DNA from: Caminibacter mediatlanticus TB-2
Lineage (GTDB): Bacteria; Campylobacterota; Campylobacteria; Campylobacterales; Nautiliaceae
Reading direction: 5' to 3'
Length of the DNA stretch: 64,000 nt
Assembly (NCBI RefSeq): GCF_005843985.1
Contig: NZ_CP040463.1
Span: 1,470,878-1,534,877 of the forward strand
In this document: one piece after another, positions 48,453 to 57,309 of the stretch
How positions within the stretch are numbered: the stretch's first letter is position 1
Layout: every line of letters starts with the position of its first letter
Notes under the pieces: model-generated
Database searches by the model: none
What the model was told of the DNA's origin: nothing
Seen by the model: the letters and a program-made list of their open reading frames with translations, nothing else
Program-made: the position numbers and the translations under genes

Positions 48453-49441
48453 TGAAAAAAATTGCTATTGATGCAATGGGTGGGGACTTTGGTCCCGAAC
48501 CTATAATTGAGGGAGTACTAAAAGCATTAAAAGAAAAAGATTTTATAGCTTATTTAGTTGGTGATGAAAAAATATTAAAACCTATGATTCCAAATAATTT
48601 ATTAGATAAAGTTAGATTTATAAATAGTGATGATTTTATTAAAATGAATGAAAGTGCCACAGAAGCATTAAAAAGACCTAAAAGCACTATTTATAAATCT
48701 ATAGAACTTTTAAAACAAAAAAAAGTTGATGGAGTTGTTTCTGCTGGTCATAGTGGTGCTACTATGAGTTTAGCTACTTTAAAACTTGGAAGAATAAAAG
48801 GAATAAAAAGACCTGCTATTGTAACATTCCTACCAAATATTAAAAGAAATTATACATTATTATTAGATGTAGGAGCTAATGTAGATTGTGATGCTATTAA
48901 TTTATATCAATTTGGTTTAATGGCTAATGAATATGCAAAAGTAGTACTTAATAAAAATGATATTAAAATTGGTCTTTTAAGTAATGGAGAAGAAGAAAGC
49001 AAAGGTAATTCTATAACAAAAGAGGCTTATAAACTCTTAAAAGAAAATTTTCCTAATTTTTATGGAAATGTAGAAGGAAGTGATATATTTAAAGGGACAA
49101 CTGATGTAGTTGTAACAGATGGTTTTATAGGTAATATTGTACTTAAAGCAAGTGAAGGTGCAGCAGATACTATCGGAAAAATAATTAAAGAAGAAATTAA
49201 AAAATCAGGAATTCTTCAAAAAATAGGTGCTTTACTTTTAAAACCAGTATTTAAAGGTGTTAAAAAAGTTACAGATTATGCTGAATACGGGGGAGCTCCA
49301 TTACTTGGAGTGAATGGATGTGTTATTATCGCTCATGGAAAAAGTAACAGTAAAGCTATAAAAAATGCAATATTTCAAGCATTAAAATATATAGATAATA
49401 ATGTAACTGAAAAAATTCAAGAGTCTTTAAAGGTTCATTAA
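48452..49441 (+). CDS. plsX: Phosphate acyltransferase PlsX
   Basis: Makes acyl-phosphate from acyl-ACP for phospholipid synthesis. KIAIDAMGGDFGPEPIIEG at the N-terminus, VSAGHSGATMSLA, LLDVGANVDCDA and TDGFIGNIVLKASEG are diagnostic. 329 residues. It is translationally coupled to rpmF and abuts fabH. Confidence 0.95.
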   Translation: MKKIAIDAMGGDFGPEPIIEGVLKALKEKDFIAYLVGDEKILKPMIPNNLLDKVRFINSDDFIKMNESATEALKRPKSTIYKSIELLKQKKVDGVVSAGHSGATMSLATLKLGRIKGIKRPAIVTFLPNIKRNYTLLLDVGANVDCDAINLYQFGLMANEYAKVVLNKNDIKIGLLSNGEEESKGNSITKEAYKLLKENFPNFYGNVEGSDIFKGTTDVVVTDGFIGNIVLKASEGAADTIGKIIKEEIKKSGILQKIGALLLKPVFKGVKKVTDYAEYGGAPLLGVNGCVIIAHGKSNSKAIKNAIFQALKYIDNNVTEKIQESLKVH

Positions 49442-50406
49442 TGTATGCAAAATTTACTTCAATTGGAGCATATGTCCCTCCAAAAATATTAACTAATAAA
49501 GATTTAGAAAAAATTGTAGACACTACTGATGAATGGATAACTAAACGCACAGGTATAAAAACAAGACATATTGTAGAAAATGAAGTTACAAGTGATTTAG
49601 CTTATAAAGCAGCCCTTGATGCACTAAAAAATGCATCAATGAAATTAGAAGATATTGATATGATAATTGTAGCCACAATTACCCCAGATTATTTTACTAT
49701 GCCATCAACTGCATGCGTTGTTGCTCAAAAGCTTGGGATTGTAAGGCCGGCAGTTGATATATCTGCTGCATGTACTGGATTTATTTATGCATTAGCTCAC
49801 GCAAAAGCTTTTATTGAAAGTGGAATGTATAAAAATGTACTGATAATTGGAGCTGAGACTTTAAGTAAAATTGTAAATTGGAAAGATAGAACTACTTGTG
49901 TATTATTTGGAGATGGGGCTGGGGCTGCTATTATTAGTGCAACTGAAAATAAAAATGAAGCAATTATTGATATTGATATAAATGCAGATGGAAAATATCA
50001 AGATTATTTAATAACTCCTGGCAGAGGCGTTAAATATGGCTGTAAGACAGATAGGATTTGGCTTGAAATGAAAGGAAATGAAACTTTTAAAGTTGCAGTA
50101 AAAACACTCTCTCAATCAGTTACAGATATCTTAGAAAGAAATAATATGACAAGTGATAATATTGATTGGTTTATACCTCATCAAGCAAATTATAGAATAA
50201 TAGATGCAGTTGCAAGAGCAATTAAAATGCCAAATGAAAAATCAGTATTAACTGTTCACAAATATGGAAACACTTCTTCTGCATCCATTCCAATGGCTAT
50301 TAATGATATGTTTAAAGAAGGTAAATTAAAAAAAGGTGATATTATGCTTCTTGATGCTTTTGGTGGAGGATTTACTTGGGGAAGTGCTTTATTACCTTTT
50401 AATTAA
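49441..50406 (+). CDS. fabH: Beta-ketoacyl-ACP synthase III
   Basis: Starts fatty-acid chains by condensing acetyl-CoA with malonyl-ACP. The catalytic cysteine is in DISAACTGFIYAL, the histidine in FIPHQANYRIID and the asparagine in KYGNTSSASIP. 321 residues. The ATG shares one base with the plsX stop. It ends in a convergent 15-base overlap with the CBS-GGDEF-like gene. Confidence 0.95.
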   Translation: MYAKFTSIGAYVPPKILTNKDLEKIVDTTDEWITKRTGIKTRHIVENEVTSDLAYKAALDALKNASMKLEDIDMIIVATITPDYFTMPSTACVVAQKLGIVRPAVDISAACTGFIYALAHAKAFIESGMYKNVLIIGAETLSKIVNWKDRTTCVLFGDGAGAAIISATENKNEAIIDIDINADGKYQDYLITPGRGVKYGCKTDRIWLEMKGNETFKVAVKTLSQSVTDILERNNMTSDNIDWFIPHQANYRIIDAVARAIKMPNEKSVLTVHKYGNTSSASIPMAINDMFKEGKLKKGDIMLLDAFGGGFTWGSALLPFN

Positions 50407-51201
50407 CTCTTTTTCTAATTTTTCTATCGCTAAAAGAATGTTAGTTTCTATTTCTGGTATTTGTGTTGCTACTATTTTATAAGGAATTTTTATATTTTCA
50501 ACTTCAATATTTTCTAATCTTTTATCTATTCTATTTTTTATTTTCATGGTTATTTCAGCATTATTAAATGTAAGAATTTTAAAAATATTTTCATTTCTAA
50601 ATAAAAAATCTACATCTCTAATTGAACTTTTAATAGTTTTTGCAAATAATTTCAAAATTTTGTTTATAAAATCATATCCATAAAAACTTTGATATATTTC
50701 AATATCAAAAACTTTAATCATTATAATACCTACTTCTTTATCAATCTCATGATATTCATCTACTAAAACATTAAAATATTTTTCATTAAAAGTATTTGTA
50801 ATATTATCTTTTATTGCTAAATAACTTATTTTAAGACTTAAAGTGGAAAAATTAACTTCACCAATTAATTTATTATCTTTAACAACAGGTGCATACATAA
50901 TCTTTAATTTTCTTAAATAATTGTAAGTATCAATTATATGTTTATTAGCATCTAAGATAACTAATTTATATTCATTTATAGAAGTTAAATATTCATATAG
51001 CGTTAAATGTAAAAGATTCTTAAAAAATATATCTAATATTGTTTCGTGGTCTAAAATAAATGTTGGATAAGCATTTTCAACAATATATAGTCTTTGGATT
51101 TTTTTATTCCTAATATATTGAATTATATCTTCAAGTTTTTTATTTTTTATACTATCAAATTCTAAATAATCAATTTTATCCACAAAGGATTCTATTGTCA
51201 T
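50392..51201 (-). CDS. CBS-like plus degenerate GGDEF-domain protein
   Basis: 269 residues. The first half (about 20-130) looks like a pair of CBS-type segments ([38 protein letters not shown]). The second half (about 140-265) follows the GGDEF fold ([52 protein letters not shown]), but the active GG(D/E)EF motif is lost, reading FRNENIF. It should therefore lack cyclase activity and may act as a sensor or binding protein. It is divergent from rpmI. Confidence 0.7.
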   Translation of the reverse strand: MTIESFVDKIDYLEFDSIKNKKLEDIIQYIRNKKIQRLYIVENAYPTFILDHETILDIFFKNLLHLTLYEYLTSINEYKLVILDANKHIIDTYNYLRKLKIMYAPVVKDNKLIGEVNFSTLSLKISYLAIKDNITNTFNEKYFNVLVDEYHEIDKEVGIIMIKVFDIEIYQSFYGYDFINKILKLFAKTIKSSIRDVDFLFRNENIFKILTFNNAEITMKIKNRIDKRLENIEVENIKIPYKIVATQIPEIETNILLAIEKLEKELIKR

Positions 51202-51240
51202 TAAAAACCTTTTTTTTTATTATTTTAACATAAATTATGA

Positions 51241-51246
51241 TATAAT
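51241..51246 (+). promoter_or_regulatory. -10 element of the rpmI-rplT promoter
   Basis: TATAAT in ATTATGATATAATTTCG, 29 bases before the rpmI ATG, with AAAAAGGAG between. infC, which commonly precedes rpmI, is absent here. Confidence 0.55.
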
Positions 51247-51274
51247 TTCGTTTCAATTCCAAAAAGGAGCCAGC

Positions 51275-51472
51275 ATGCCAAAAATGAAAACAAATAGAGG
51301 GGCTGCTAAAAGATTCAAAGTTAAAAAAAGTGGAAAAATTAAAAGAGGAAGTGCATACAGAAGTCACATCCTTACAAAAAAATCACCAAAAAGAAAAAGA
51401 AATCTTAGAAGCCCTAAATATGTAGATTCAACAAACATAAAAGAAGTTAAAATCTTACTTTGTATGAAGTAA
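51275..51472 (+). CDS. rpmI: 50S ribosomal protein L35
   Basis: 65 residues. [20 protein letters not shown] and the basic [23 protein letters not shown] are the L35 signature. AAGGAG precedes the ATG. An unusual GC-rich spacer of 85 bases separates it from rplT. Confidence 0.95.
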   Translation: MPKMKTNRGAAKRFKVKKSGKIKRGSAYRSHILTKKSPKRKRNLRSPKYVDSTNIKEVKILLCMK

Positions 51473-51480
51473 ATAAGTGT

Positions 51481-51545
51481 AGAAGAGGCAAAGTAGGGAA
51501 CAACCCTCGCGCAAAGGCGCTAAGTTGCAAAGATGCACGCCAAAA
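51481..51545 (+). promoter_or_regulatory. Structured GC-rich RNA leader between rpmI and rplT (candidate L20 regulatory element)
   Basis: About half G+C in a 30% GC genome. GCAAAG occurs three times (51488, 51511, 51527). Hairpins: AGGG/CCCT (51495-51507), GCGC-AAAG-GCGC (51509-51520), and TGC-AAAGAT-GCA (51526-51537), the last extendable by GGCG (51516-51519) with CGCC (51538-51541). The second and extended third stems share bases, so they exclude each other. L20 is known to repress its own synthesis through mRNA structure in other bacteria; that role here is inference. Confidence 0.5.
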
Positions 51546-51557
51546 TAAGGAGAGATA

Positions 51558-51908
51558 ATGAGAGTAAAAACAGGAACAGTTAGAAGAAGAAGACATAAAA
51601 AAATTTTAAAAATGGCAAAAGGCTTCTACTCAGGTAGAAGAAAACATTTCAGAAAAGCAAAAGAACAAGTTGAAAGAAGCTTAGTATATGCTTTTAGAGA
51701 CAGAAAACAGAAAAAAAGAGATTTCAGAAAATTATGGATTATAAGAATCAATGCAGCTTGTAGATTAAATGATATAAGTTATTCAAGATTCATTAATGGT
51801 CTAAAAAAAGCTGGAATTGAACTTGATAGAAAAATTTTAGCAGACCTTGCAATGAATGAACCAGAAGCATTTGCTAAAATAGTAAATAAAGCAAAAGAAG
51901 CTCTTTAA
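51558..51908 (+). CDS. rplT: 50S ribosomal protein L20
   Basis: 116 residues. [46 protein letters not shown] basic N-terminus and the [13 protein letters not shown] motif are diagnostic. AAGGAGAG precedes the ATG. The last codons overlap a perfect 9-bp terminator stem. Confidence 0.96.
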   Translation: MRVKTGTVRRRRHKKILKMAKGFYSGRRKHFRKAKEQVERSLVYAFRDRKQKKRDFRKLWIIRINAACRLNDISYSRFINGLKKAGIELDRKILADLAMNEPEAFAKIVNKAKEAL

Positions 51909-51917
51909 GCTTCTTTT
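51893..51917 (+). terminator. Rho-independent terminator at the end of rplT
   Basis: AAAAGAAGC, loop TCTTTAA, GCTTCTTTT: a perfect nine-base-pair stem whose 3' arm is T-rich. The stop codon lies in the loop. Confidence 0.65.
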
Positions 51918-51990
51918 CTACCAATTAAAAAACTCTAATCTTCATAATTCAATATTATATATACTTATTAAAACGAATCTTTAAACAATA

Positions 51991-52207
51991 GGCACTGACT
52001 AAATACAGTCAACAATAATACAAATTTTCACCGCTGCATAAAAACTAAAAAATATTCATACCAATGGAAAATGATGTAATATTGAAATAATGAAAATTTT
52101 AAACTTTTTTAGAGTAACTAACTTATTTGGAATTGGTAAACTTGATAAGCTCAAACAGAGTACTTTTTTAAACGGTTTTATTTCACTAAAATTTGTAATT
52201 ATTTTGT
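51991..52207 (+). repeat. Diverged intergenic element, copy 1
   Basis: Two segments, 51991-52060 and 52153-52200, match the reverse complement of 61871-61940 and 61812-61859. The first begins with CACTGACTAA in both copies and includes GCATAAAAA; the second is 48 bases without gaps with eight differences. Here 92 bases separate the segments, against 11 in copy 2. It fills most of the 354-base gap between rplT and the acyl-CoA synthetase gene. A 62-codon frame (52090-52278) runs through it but lacks a ribosome site and is not called a gene. Confidence 0.6.
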
Positions 52208-52261
52208 TTTATTTAGTAAGTCTCAAACAATATTTATTTTTATTAAAAAAAAGAAAAAAGT

Positions 52262-53821
52262 TTATTTACCTTTGTTAGATATATATTTATCTATGTTTTC
52301 TCTTAATATTCTTTTTAAAACTTTTCCAGTAGCATTTTTAGGCAAGTTTTCTACAAAATATATATATTTAGGAAGTTTATAGTTTGCAAGTTTAGATTTT
52401 AAGTATTTTCTAAGGTCTTTTTCATTTACTTCCATATCTTCTTCAACTTCTATAAAAGCCACAGGAATTTCACCATGATTTTCATCTTTTAAACCAACAA
52501 CAGCACAATCTTTAATTCCTGGGAATTTTAAAATTATTTCTTCAATCTCTCTTGGATAAATATTCACTCCCTTACTGATTATTAAATCTTTTTTTCTATC
52601 TAAAATATAGATAAATCCATCCTCATCTACTTTTCCAATATCACCTGTTAAAAACCAACCATTAATTAAACACTCCTCATTAGCTTCATCTCTATTATAA
52701 TATCCCTTCATTACAATATCACCTTTAACAATAATTTCACCTGCTTCACCAATAGGAACCTCAATTAACTCATCATTTACAATCTTAACCTCAACTCCTG
52801 GAATTGCTGGCCCAACCGAACCTGGTTTTTGTAGATATGGTCTATTTACTGCTACCACAGGAGAAGTTTCACTAAGGCCATACCCTTCAAGCAGTTTTGC
52901 CTTTTTAAATTTTTTTGAAAATCTCTCTAAAACTTCTCCTGGCAGGGCAGCAGCTCCTGAGACATAAAATCTAACCTTATTAAACCAATGAAAATAAAAA
53001 GGAAGTTTTGCACGACTAAGAGCTGAATAGACATCAGGAACCCCTGTAAATATTGTTACTCTTTTAAGTAATGTTTGTTTAATGATATTGCTAAATGGCA
53101 TAATAGATTTAATAATAACCACTGCTGAGCCTGTATACAATGGAAGCAAAATATTTACAGTCATAGTAAAAGAATGAAACATTGGCAAATATGCTATAAA
53201 TCTATCTTTTGGAGTTATTTTTACAATTTCATTAATTCCCCAAATATCTGCAAAAATATTTTTATATGTAAGCATTGCACCTTTTGGTTTACCGGTAGTT
53301 CCAGAAGTATAAATAATAACAGCCAAATCATCAAGAGTAGGATATTCAATACTTTCGTGTGGTTCAATATTAGATAAAATTTCAGTAAATGATATATTAT
53401 CTTCATCTATAATTGAAGGTTCTCCTTCCCATATTATTTTTTTTACAGATGTTTTTTCTCTAATATTTGGTATATTTTTTTCAAATTTGGATGAAGCTAT
53501 AAGAAATTCTGCCTCAATATCATTTAATATAAATGAAATCTCATCTTCTTTTAAAAAAGTATTAATTGGAACAGGTACTGCACCTATTTTTTGAATTCCA
53601 AAAAGTGCTATAACAAACTCTAATGAATTATTTACATATATAGGAATTTTATCTCCCTTTTTTATACCAAGTAATTCTAACGTCCTTGCAAAGGTATCAA
53701 CTTTTTTTTTGACATCTTGCCATGAAATTTTTTTATCATCTATAAAATATGCTGTCTTTTTTCCTATCTCTTTTGCATTTTTTTCTAATAATTCATAAAA
53801 ATTATTATATTTATATTTCAT
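52262..53821 (-). CDS. Long-chain fatty-acid-CoA ligase-like (AMP-forming)
   Basis: 519 residues of the adenylate-forming superfamily. The P-loop-like motif IIYTSGTTGKPKGAML, the EGYGLSETSPVV motif, the TGDIGKVDEDGFIYILDRKKD hinge region and the catalytic lysine segment LPKNATGKVLKRIL are present. Substrate is probably a medium or long fatty acid, but the family also covers aryl and other acids. ATG follows AAGGAGC on the minus strand. It is divergent from flgS. Confidence 0.85.
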   Translation of the reverse strand: MKYKYNNFYELLEKNAKEIGKKTAYFIDDKKISWQDVKKKVDTFARTLELLGIKKGDKIPIYVNNSLEFVIALFGIQKIGAVPVPINTFLKEDEISFILNDIEAEFLIASSKFEKNIPNIREKTSVKKIIWEGEPSIIDEDNISFTEILSNIEPHESIEYPTLDDLAVIIYTSGTTGKPKGAMLTYKNIFADIWGINEIVKITPKDRFIAYLPMFHSFTMTVNILLPLYTGSAVVIIKSIMPFSNIIKQTLLKRVTIFTGVPDVYSALSRAKLPFYFHWFNKVRFYVSGAAALPGEVLERFSKKFKKAKLLEGYGLSETSPVVAVNRPYLQKPGSVGPAIPGVEVKIVNDELIEVPIGEAGEIIVKGDIVMKGYYNRDEANEECLINGWFLTGDIGKVDEDGFIYILDRKKDLIISKGVNIYPREIEEIILKFPGIKDCAVVGLKDENHGEIPVAFIEVEEDMEVNEKDLRKYLKSKLANYKLPKYIYFVENLPKNATGKVLKRILRENIDKYISNKGK

Positions 53822-53872
53822 ATTTGCTCCTTTTTAAGGTTATGTTATTATAACAAATAAAAAAGGTGACAA

Positions 53873-54829
53873 ATGAAACTACCCTCTTCCAATGAAGAAC
53901 TCTTAAAAAATTTAGAGACTCTAATAGCTCAAACATATGAAGTAGAAAAAGAGTTCATTGAACTTAAAAATATTTTAAATGGTGTTATAGAATTTTTACC
54001 CCAAGCATTATGGGTAATTGATAAAAAAGGAGAAATAATTTTACAAAATTCAAAAGCAAAAAAATTTAAAACAATTCCTAATGAAGGTGAAATAGAAATA
54101 AACTCAAAATTTTATCTTATTCAAATTTCACAAATAAAAGATAAAAAAATAATCTCAGCAACTGACATTACCGAACAAAAAAGAAATGAAAGATTAATAG
54201 CAATGGGACAAATGGCAGCTCATTTAGCACATGAAATTAGAAATCCGATAGGTTCAGTAGCAATATTACTCTCAATTCTTAAAAATGATTGTAAAAAATC
54301 AGCAAATATTATAGATGAAATCAAAAGCTCTATTTTTAGAGTTGAAAAAATTATAAAATCAACTCTTCTATATTCAAAAGGAATCAATTTAAAAATACAG
54401 CAATTCAAATTATCAAATTTAATAGAAGAATTAAAAAAATCAATAAAATTTTATTCGCATTCTAAAAATATAAAATTTATATGGAGTTTTAAAGATACAG
54501 AAATAAAAGGTGATTTAGATTTGCTAATGCTTGTATTTCAAAATATGATTTTTAATGCAATTGATGCTATTGAAGAGAGTGAAAATGAATCAGGAATCAT
54601 AGAATTTAATTTCTTTGAAGATGAAACATATAATATTTTTGAAATTATTGATAATGGAATTGAATTTAAAGACAAACAAATCTTATTTGAAGCATTTAAA
54701 TCTACAAAAACAACTGGTAATGGTCTTGGACTTGCGCTAAGTTTAGAAATTATAAAAAAACATAAAGGTGAAATTTCATTACATCCACAAAAAAAAGGTT
54801 TTATAATAAAAATTCCAAAAACTATCTAA
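53873..54829 (+). CDS. flgS: Flagellar sensor histidine kinase FlgS
   Basis: 318 residues, cytoplasmic, no membrane segments. A PAS-like region (about 40-100) precedes the HisKA motif MAAHLAHEIRNPIGSVAIL with phospho-acceptor His120, then N-box (NMIFNAIDAIEE), G1 (IIDNGIEF) and G2 (TTGNGLGLAL) boxes of the ATPase. The HLAHEIRNPIGS form and soluble layout match FlgS of Helicobacter and Campylobacter, which phosphorylates FlgR to turn on sigma-54 flagellar genes. flgR is not in the window. Confidence 0.83.
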   Translation: MKLPSSNEELLKNLETLIAQTYEVEKEFIELKNILNGVIEFLPQALWVIDKKGEIILQNSKAKKFKTIPNEGEIEINSKFYLIQISQIKDKKIISATDITEQKRNERLIAMGQMAAHLAHEIRNPIGSVAILLSILKNDCKKSANIIDEIKSSIFRVEKIIKSTLLYSKGINLKIQQFKLSNLIEELKKSIKFYSHSKNIKFIWSFKDTEIKGDLDLLMLVFQNMIFNAIDAIEESENESGIIEFNFFEDETYNIFEIIDNGIEFKDKQILFEAFKSTKTTGNGLGLALSLEIIKKHKGEISLHPQKKGFIIKIPKTI

Positions 54830-55313
54830 ACCATCTTGATTTTAATTTTCCATTTTTATATTCATCAATAATCATCTTATCATCTTTTTTATAAAAGTAA
54901 ATAATCTCATTTTTTAGATTAATAATATATTTATCATCAATTTTTTTATAATTTCCACTTTTTAAATTATCAAACACCACAGATAATATATAATCTCCTT
55001 TTGGAAATGAAAAACTATCAATTGGATATTTATCAAATAAAAAAGCGTATAACAATTTTTTTTGAAGCAAAATCGTTGCAAAATAAACAGAATTAGTCCT
55101 TCCTGTTTTTGTCTTTTTTAATTTATTTATAATTAAAGGCAATAAATAAAGTTTGTCACTTTTTACACAAGAAATTCCTACAATACTTAATAGTTTTTCA
55201 TCATTTGTGTTAATATTTTTTGGACTACACACAACACTATATTTTTTCAATAAAAAATTTTCATAAATTGAAGCATATAAAAAAAATGGAATTAAAAAAA
55301 TAATTTTTTTCAT
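54822..55313 (-). CDS. Hypothetical exported protein (163 residues)
   Basis: The signal peptide (about residues 1-15, KKIIFLIPFFLYAS) is followed by a small mature domain with two cysteines (SVVCSP, GISCVK) that could form a disulfide, and lysine-rich strands ending KNGKLKSRWFR. It is 16 bases downstream of prfB on the same strand and overlaps the end of flgS by 8 bases. No family recognised. Confidence 0.65.
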   Translation of the reverse strand: MKKIIFLIPFFLYASIYENFLLKKYSVVCSPKNINTNDEKLLSIVGISCVKSDKLYLLPLIINKLKKTKTGRTNSVYFATILLQKKLLYAFLFDKYPIDSFSFPKGDYILSVVFDNLKSGNYKKIDDKYIINLKNEIIYFYKKDDKMIIDEYKNGKLKSRWFR

Positions 55314-55329
55314 CCTTTCTCCTAATCTT

Positions 55330-56430
55330 TTAACTTTGCTGAGATATTAAAACATCTTCAATTATCTCATCTAAATCCCCATCTAAAATATCATCAACTT
55401 TTGAGTATGCTTTATTACTTCTATTATCTTTTACTTGTTGATAAGGAAACAACACATAACTTCTAATTTGATGCCCCCAACCCATTTCATCTTTTGGTTT
55501 GCCTTCTTCTTCAGCTTTTCTTTTTTCAAGTTCAAGTTCATAAAGTTTTGATTTTAACATTTTAAATGCCATTTCTTTATTTTTATGTTGAGAACGGTCT
55601 TGCTGACATGAAACTACAATTCCTGTTGGTATATGAGTAATTCTAACAGCACTTTCAGTTTTATTAACATGTTGCCCCCCTGCTCCACTTGCTCTATATA
55701 CATCTATTCTTATATCTTTCTCATCAATCTCTATTTCAATATCATCATCAATTTCTGGTGATACTTGAACAGATGCAAAAGAGGTATGTCTCCTTCCTCC
55801 ACTATCAAAGGGAGATACTCTAACAAGCCTATGAATCCCATTTTCAGCTTTTAAATATCCATAAGCATTTTCACCTTTTACTAAAATAGTAGCATCTTTT
55901 ATACCTGCTTCATCTCCTGCTTGATAATCAAGTATATCAACTTTCCAGCCTTTTCTTTCAGCATACCTTAAATACATCCTATAAAGCATACTCGCCCAAT
56001 CATGCGATTCAGTTCCACCAGCCCCTGGATGAATAGTAATTATTGCATTCTTATCATCATTTTCACCACTAAGCATAACTTCTATTTCTAAATCCCTAAT
56101 TATTTTTTCAAGCTCTTTCACATCATTAAACACTTCATTTAATGTTTCTTCATCTTCTTCCATAGTTGCTAATTCATACATATCTTTATTATCTTGTAAT
56201 GAATTCTTTGCTTTTTTATACTTTTCAAGTTTTCTTAGTATTGCATTTTTTTCTTTTTGGATTTTTGCACTATTTTTAGGGTCATTCCAAAAATTTGGGT
56301 CATTTTCCATTTGAGTAATTTCATCAAGTCTTTTTTGTAACTCATCTGGTTTTAAAATTGATTCTATATTTTTTAATTTATTTTCCAACTCTTTTATTAA
56401 CTCACTATACTCAAATGCGTCCAAAAACAC
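55330..56430 (-). CDS. prfB: Peptide chain release factor 2
   Basis: Terminates translation at UGA and UAA. It has the PSTAx-type/SPF region ([19 protein letters not shown]) and the catalytic GGQ motif in [18 protein letters not shown]. The reading frame is continuous over 366 residues with no in-frame UGA or programmed frameshift, unlike E. coli prfB. ATG follows AGGAG at the usual distance on the minus strand. Confidence 0.95.
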   Translation of the reverse strand: MFLDAFEYSELIKELENKLKNIESILKPDELQKRLDEITQMENDPNFWNDPKNSAKIQKEKNAILRKLEKYKKAKNSLQDNKDMYELATMEEDEETLNEVFNDVKELEKIIRDLEIEVMLSGENDDKNAIITIHPGAGGTESHDWASMLYRMYLRYAERKGWKVDILDYQAGDEAGIKDATILVKGENAYGYLKAENGIHRLVRVSPFDSGGRRHTSFASVQVSPEIDDDIEIEIDEKDIRIDVYRASGAGGQHVNKTESAVRITHIPTGIVVSCQQDRSQHKNKEMAFKMLKSKLYELELEKRKAEEEGKPKDEMGWGHQIRSYVLFPYQQVKDNRSNKAYSKVDDILDGDLDEIIEDVLISQQS

Positions 56431-56456
56431 TCCTTTTAATATTTTAAATAGTTTTA

Positions 56457-56462
56457 TATAAT
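56457..56462 (+). promoter_or_regulatory. -10 element upstream of panC
   Basis: TATAAT in GTTTTATATAATTC, 23 bases before the panC ATG in the short gap divergent from prfB. Confidence 0.45.
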
Positions 56463-56484
56463 TCTATCAAAAAAAGGTATTTGA

Positions 56485-57300
56485 ATGAAAATTATAACTT
56501 CTCCCAAAGAAGTACAAGAGTTTTTGAAATATAAAAAAAACATAGGATTTGTCCCCACAATGGGTGCATTACACGAAGGTCATCTATCTTTAATAAAAAA
56601 AGCCAGAGAAGAAAATGAAATTGTAGTTGTTTCTATTTTTGTAAATCCAACTCAATTTTTGCCAGGAGAAGATTTGGATAAATATCCAAGAAGACTTCAA
56701 GCAGACTTTGAAATATGTAAAAGAGCAGGAGTAGATTTAGTCTTTACACCAAATAGTGAAAATATGTATAGTGAAGATGAAATATTAATTAAAGCACCAA
56801 AAATCAAAGGTTATATTTTAGAAGGTTTTTTTAGACCAGGTCATTTTGATGGAGTTTTACAAGTTGTAAATAAACTTTTTAATATTGTTAGACCTAATCG
56901 TGCCTACTTTGGAAAAAAAGATGCTCAACAACTATATTTAATTAAACAAATGGTAAAAAATTTCTTTTTCGATATTGAAATAGTTGAATGTAAAACAGTA
57001 AGAGAAAAAGATGGTCTTGCTTTATCAAGTAGAAATATTTATTTAAGTGAAGAAGAAAGAAAAAGAGCATTAACAATCAGTAAAGCTTTAAAAAGAGCAG
57101 CTAAATTATCAACCAATATAAAAGATATTGAAACAATAAAAAAAGAGATGGAAAACATCCTTAATGTTGATGAGCTTCAATATATTGCGTTTGTAGATAG
57201 AGATTTTAATTATATTAATGAAATCATTCCAAATAATACTATTATTTTAATTGCAGCAAAAGTCGGAGAGACTCGACTAATAGATAATATTTGGCTTTAA
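56485..57300 (+). CDS. panC: Pantothenate synthetase
   Basis: Joins pantoate and beta-alanine. [16 protein letters not shown] with the nucleotide-binding [29 protein letters not shown] and the [14 protein letters not shown] motif are clear. 271 residues, normal length. It lies 10 bases before the L,D-carboxypeptidase-like gene, after which a GGAG ribosome site leads on. Confidence 0.95.
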   Translation: MKIITSPKEVQEFLKYKKNIGFVPTMGALHEGHLSLIKKAREENEIVVVSIFVNPTQFLPGEDLDKYPRRLQADFEICKRAGVDLVFTPNSENMYSEDEILIKAPKIKGYILEGFFRPGHFDGVLQVVNKLFNIVRPNRAYFGKKDAQQLYLIKQMVKNFFFDIEIVECKTVREKDGLALSSRNIYLSEEERKRALTISKALKRAAKLSTNIKDIETIKKEMENILNVDELQYIAFVDRDFNYINEIIPNNTIILIAAKVGETRLIDNIWL

Positions 57301-57309
57301 AGGAGATAT

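Noticed and set aside
51176..51184. Perfect DnaA-box sequence TTATCCACA, minding a possible origin
   Set aside because: Only one box, inside the start of the CBS-GGDEF-like gene, with no cluster, no AT-rich unwinding pattern distinct from background, and no dnaA/dnaN nearby.
52090..52278. 62-codon frame after rplT
   Set aside because: No ribosome site and composition like the surrounding intergenic sequence; it runs through repeat copy 1, so any similarity with copy 2 is explained by that element.
55330..56430. Programmed +1 frameshift in prfB
   Set aside because: The frame is continuous from ATG to stop with no in-frame UGA near codon 25, so the autoregulatory frameshift is absent.
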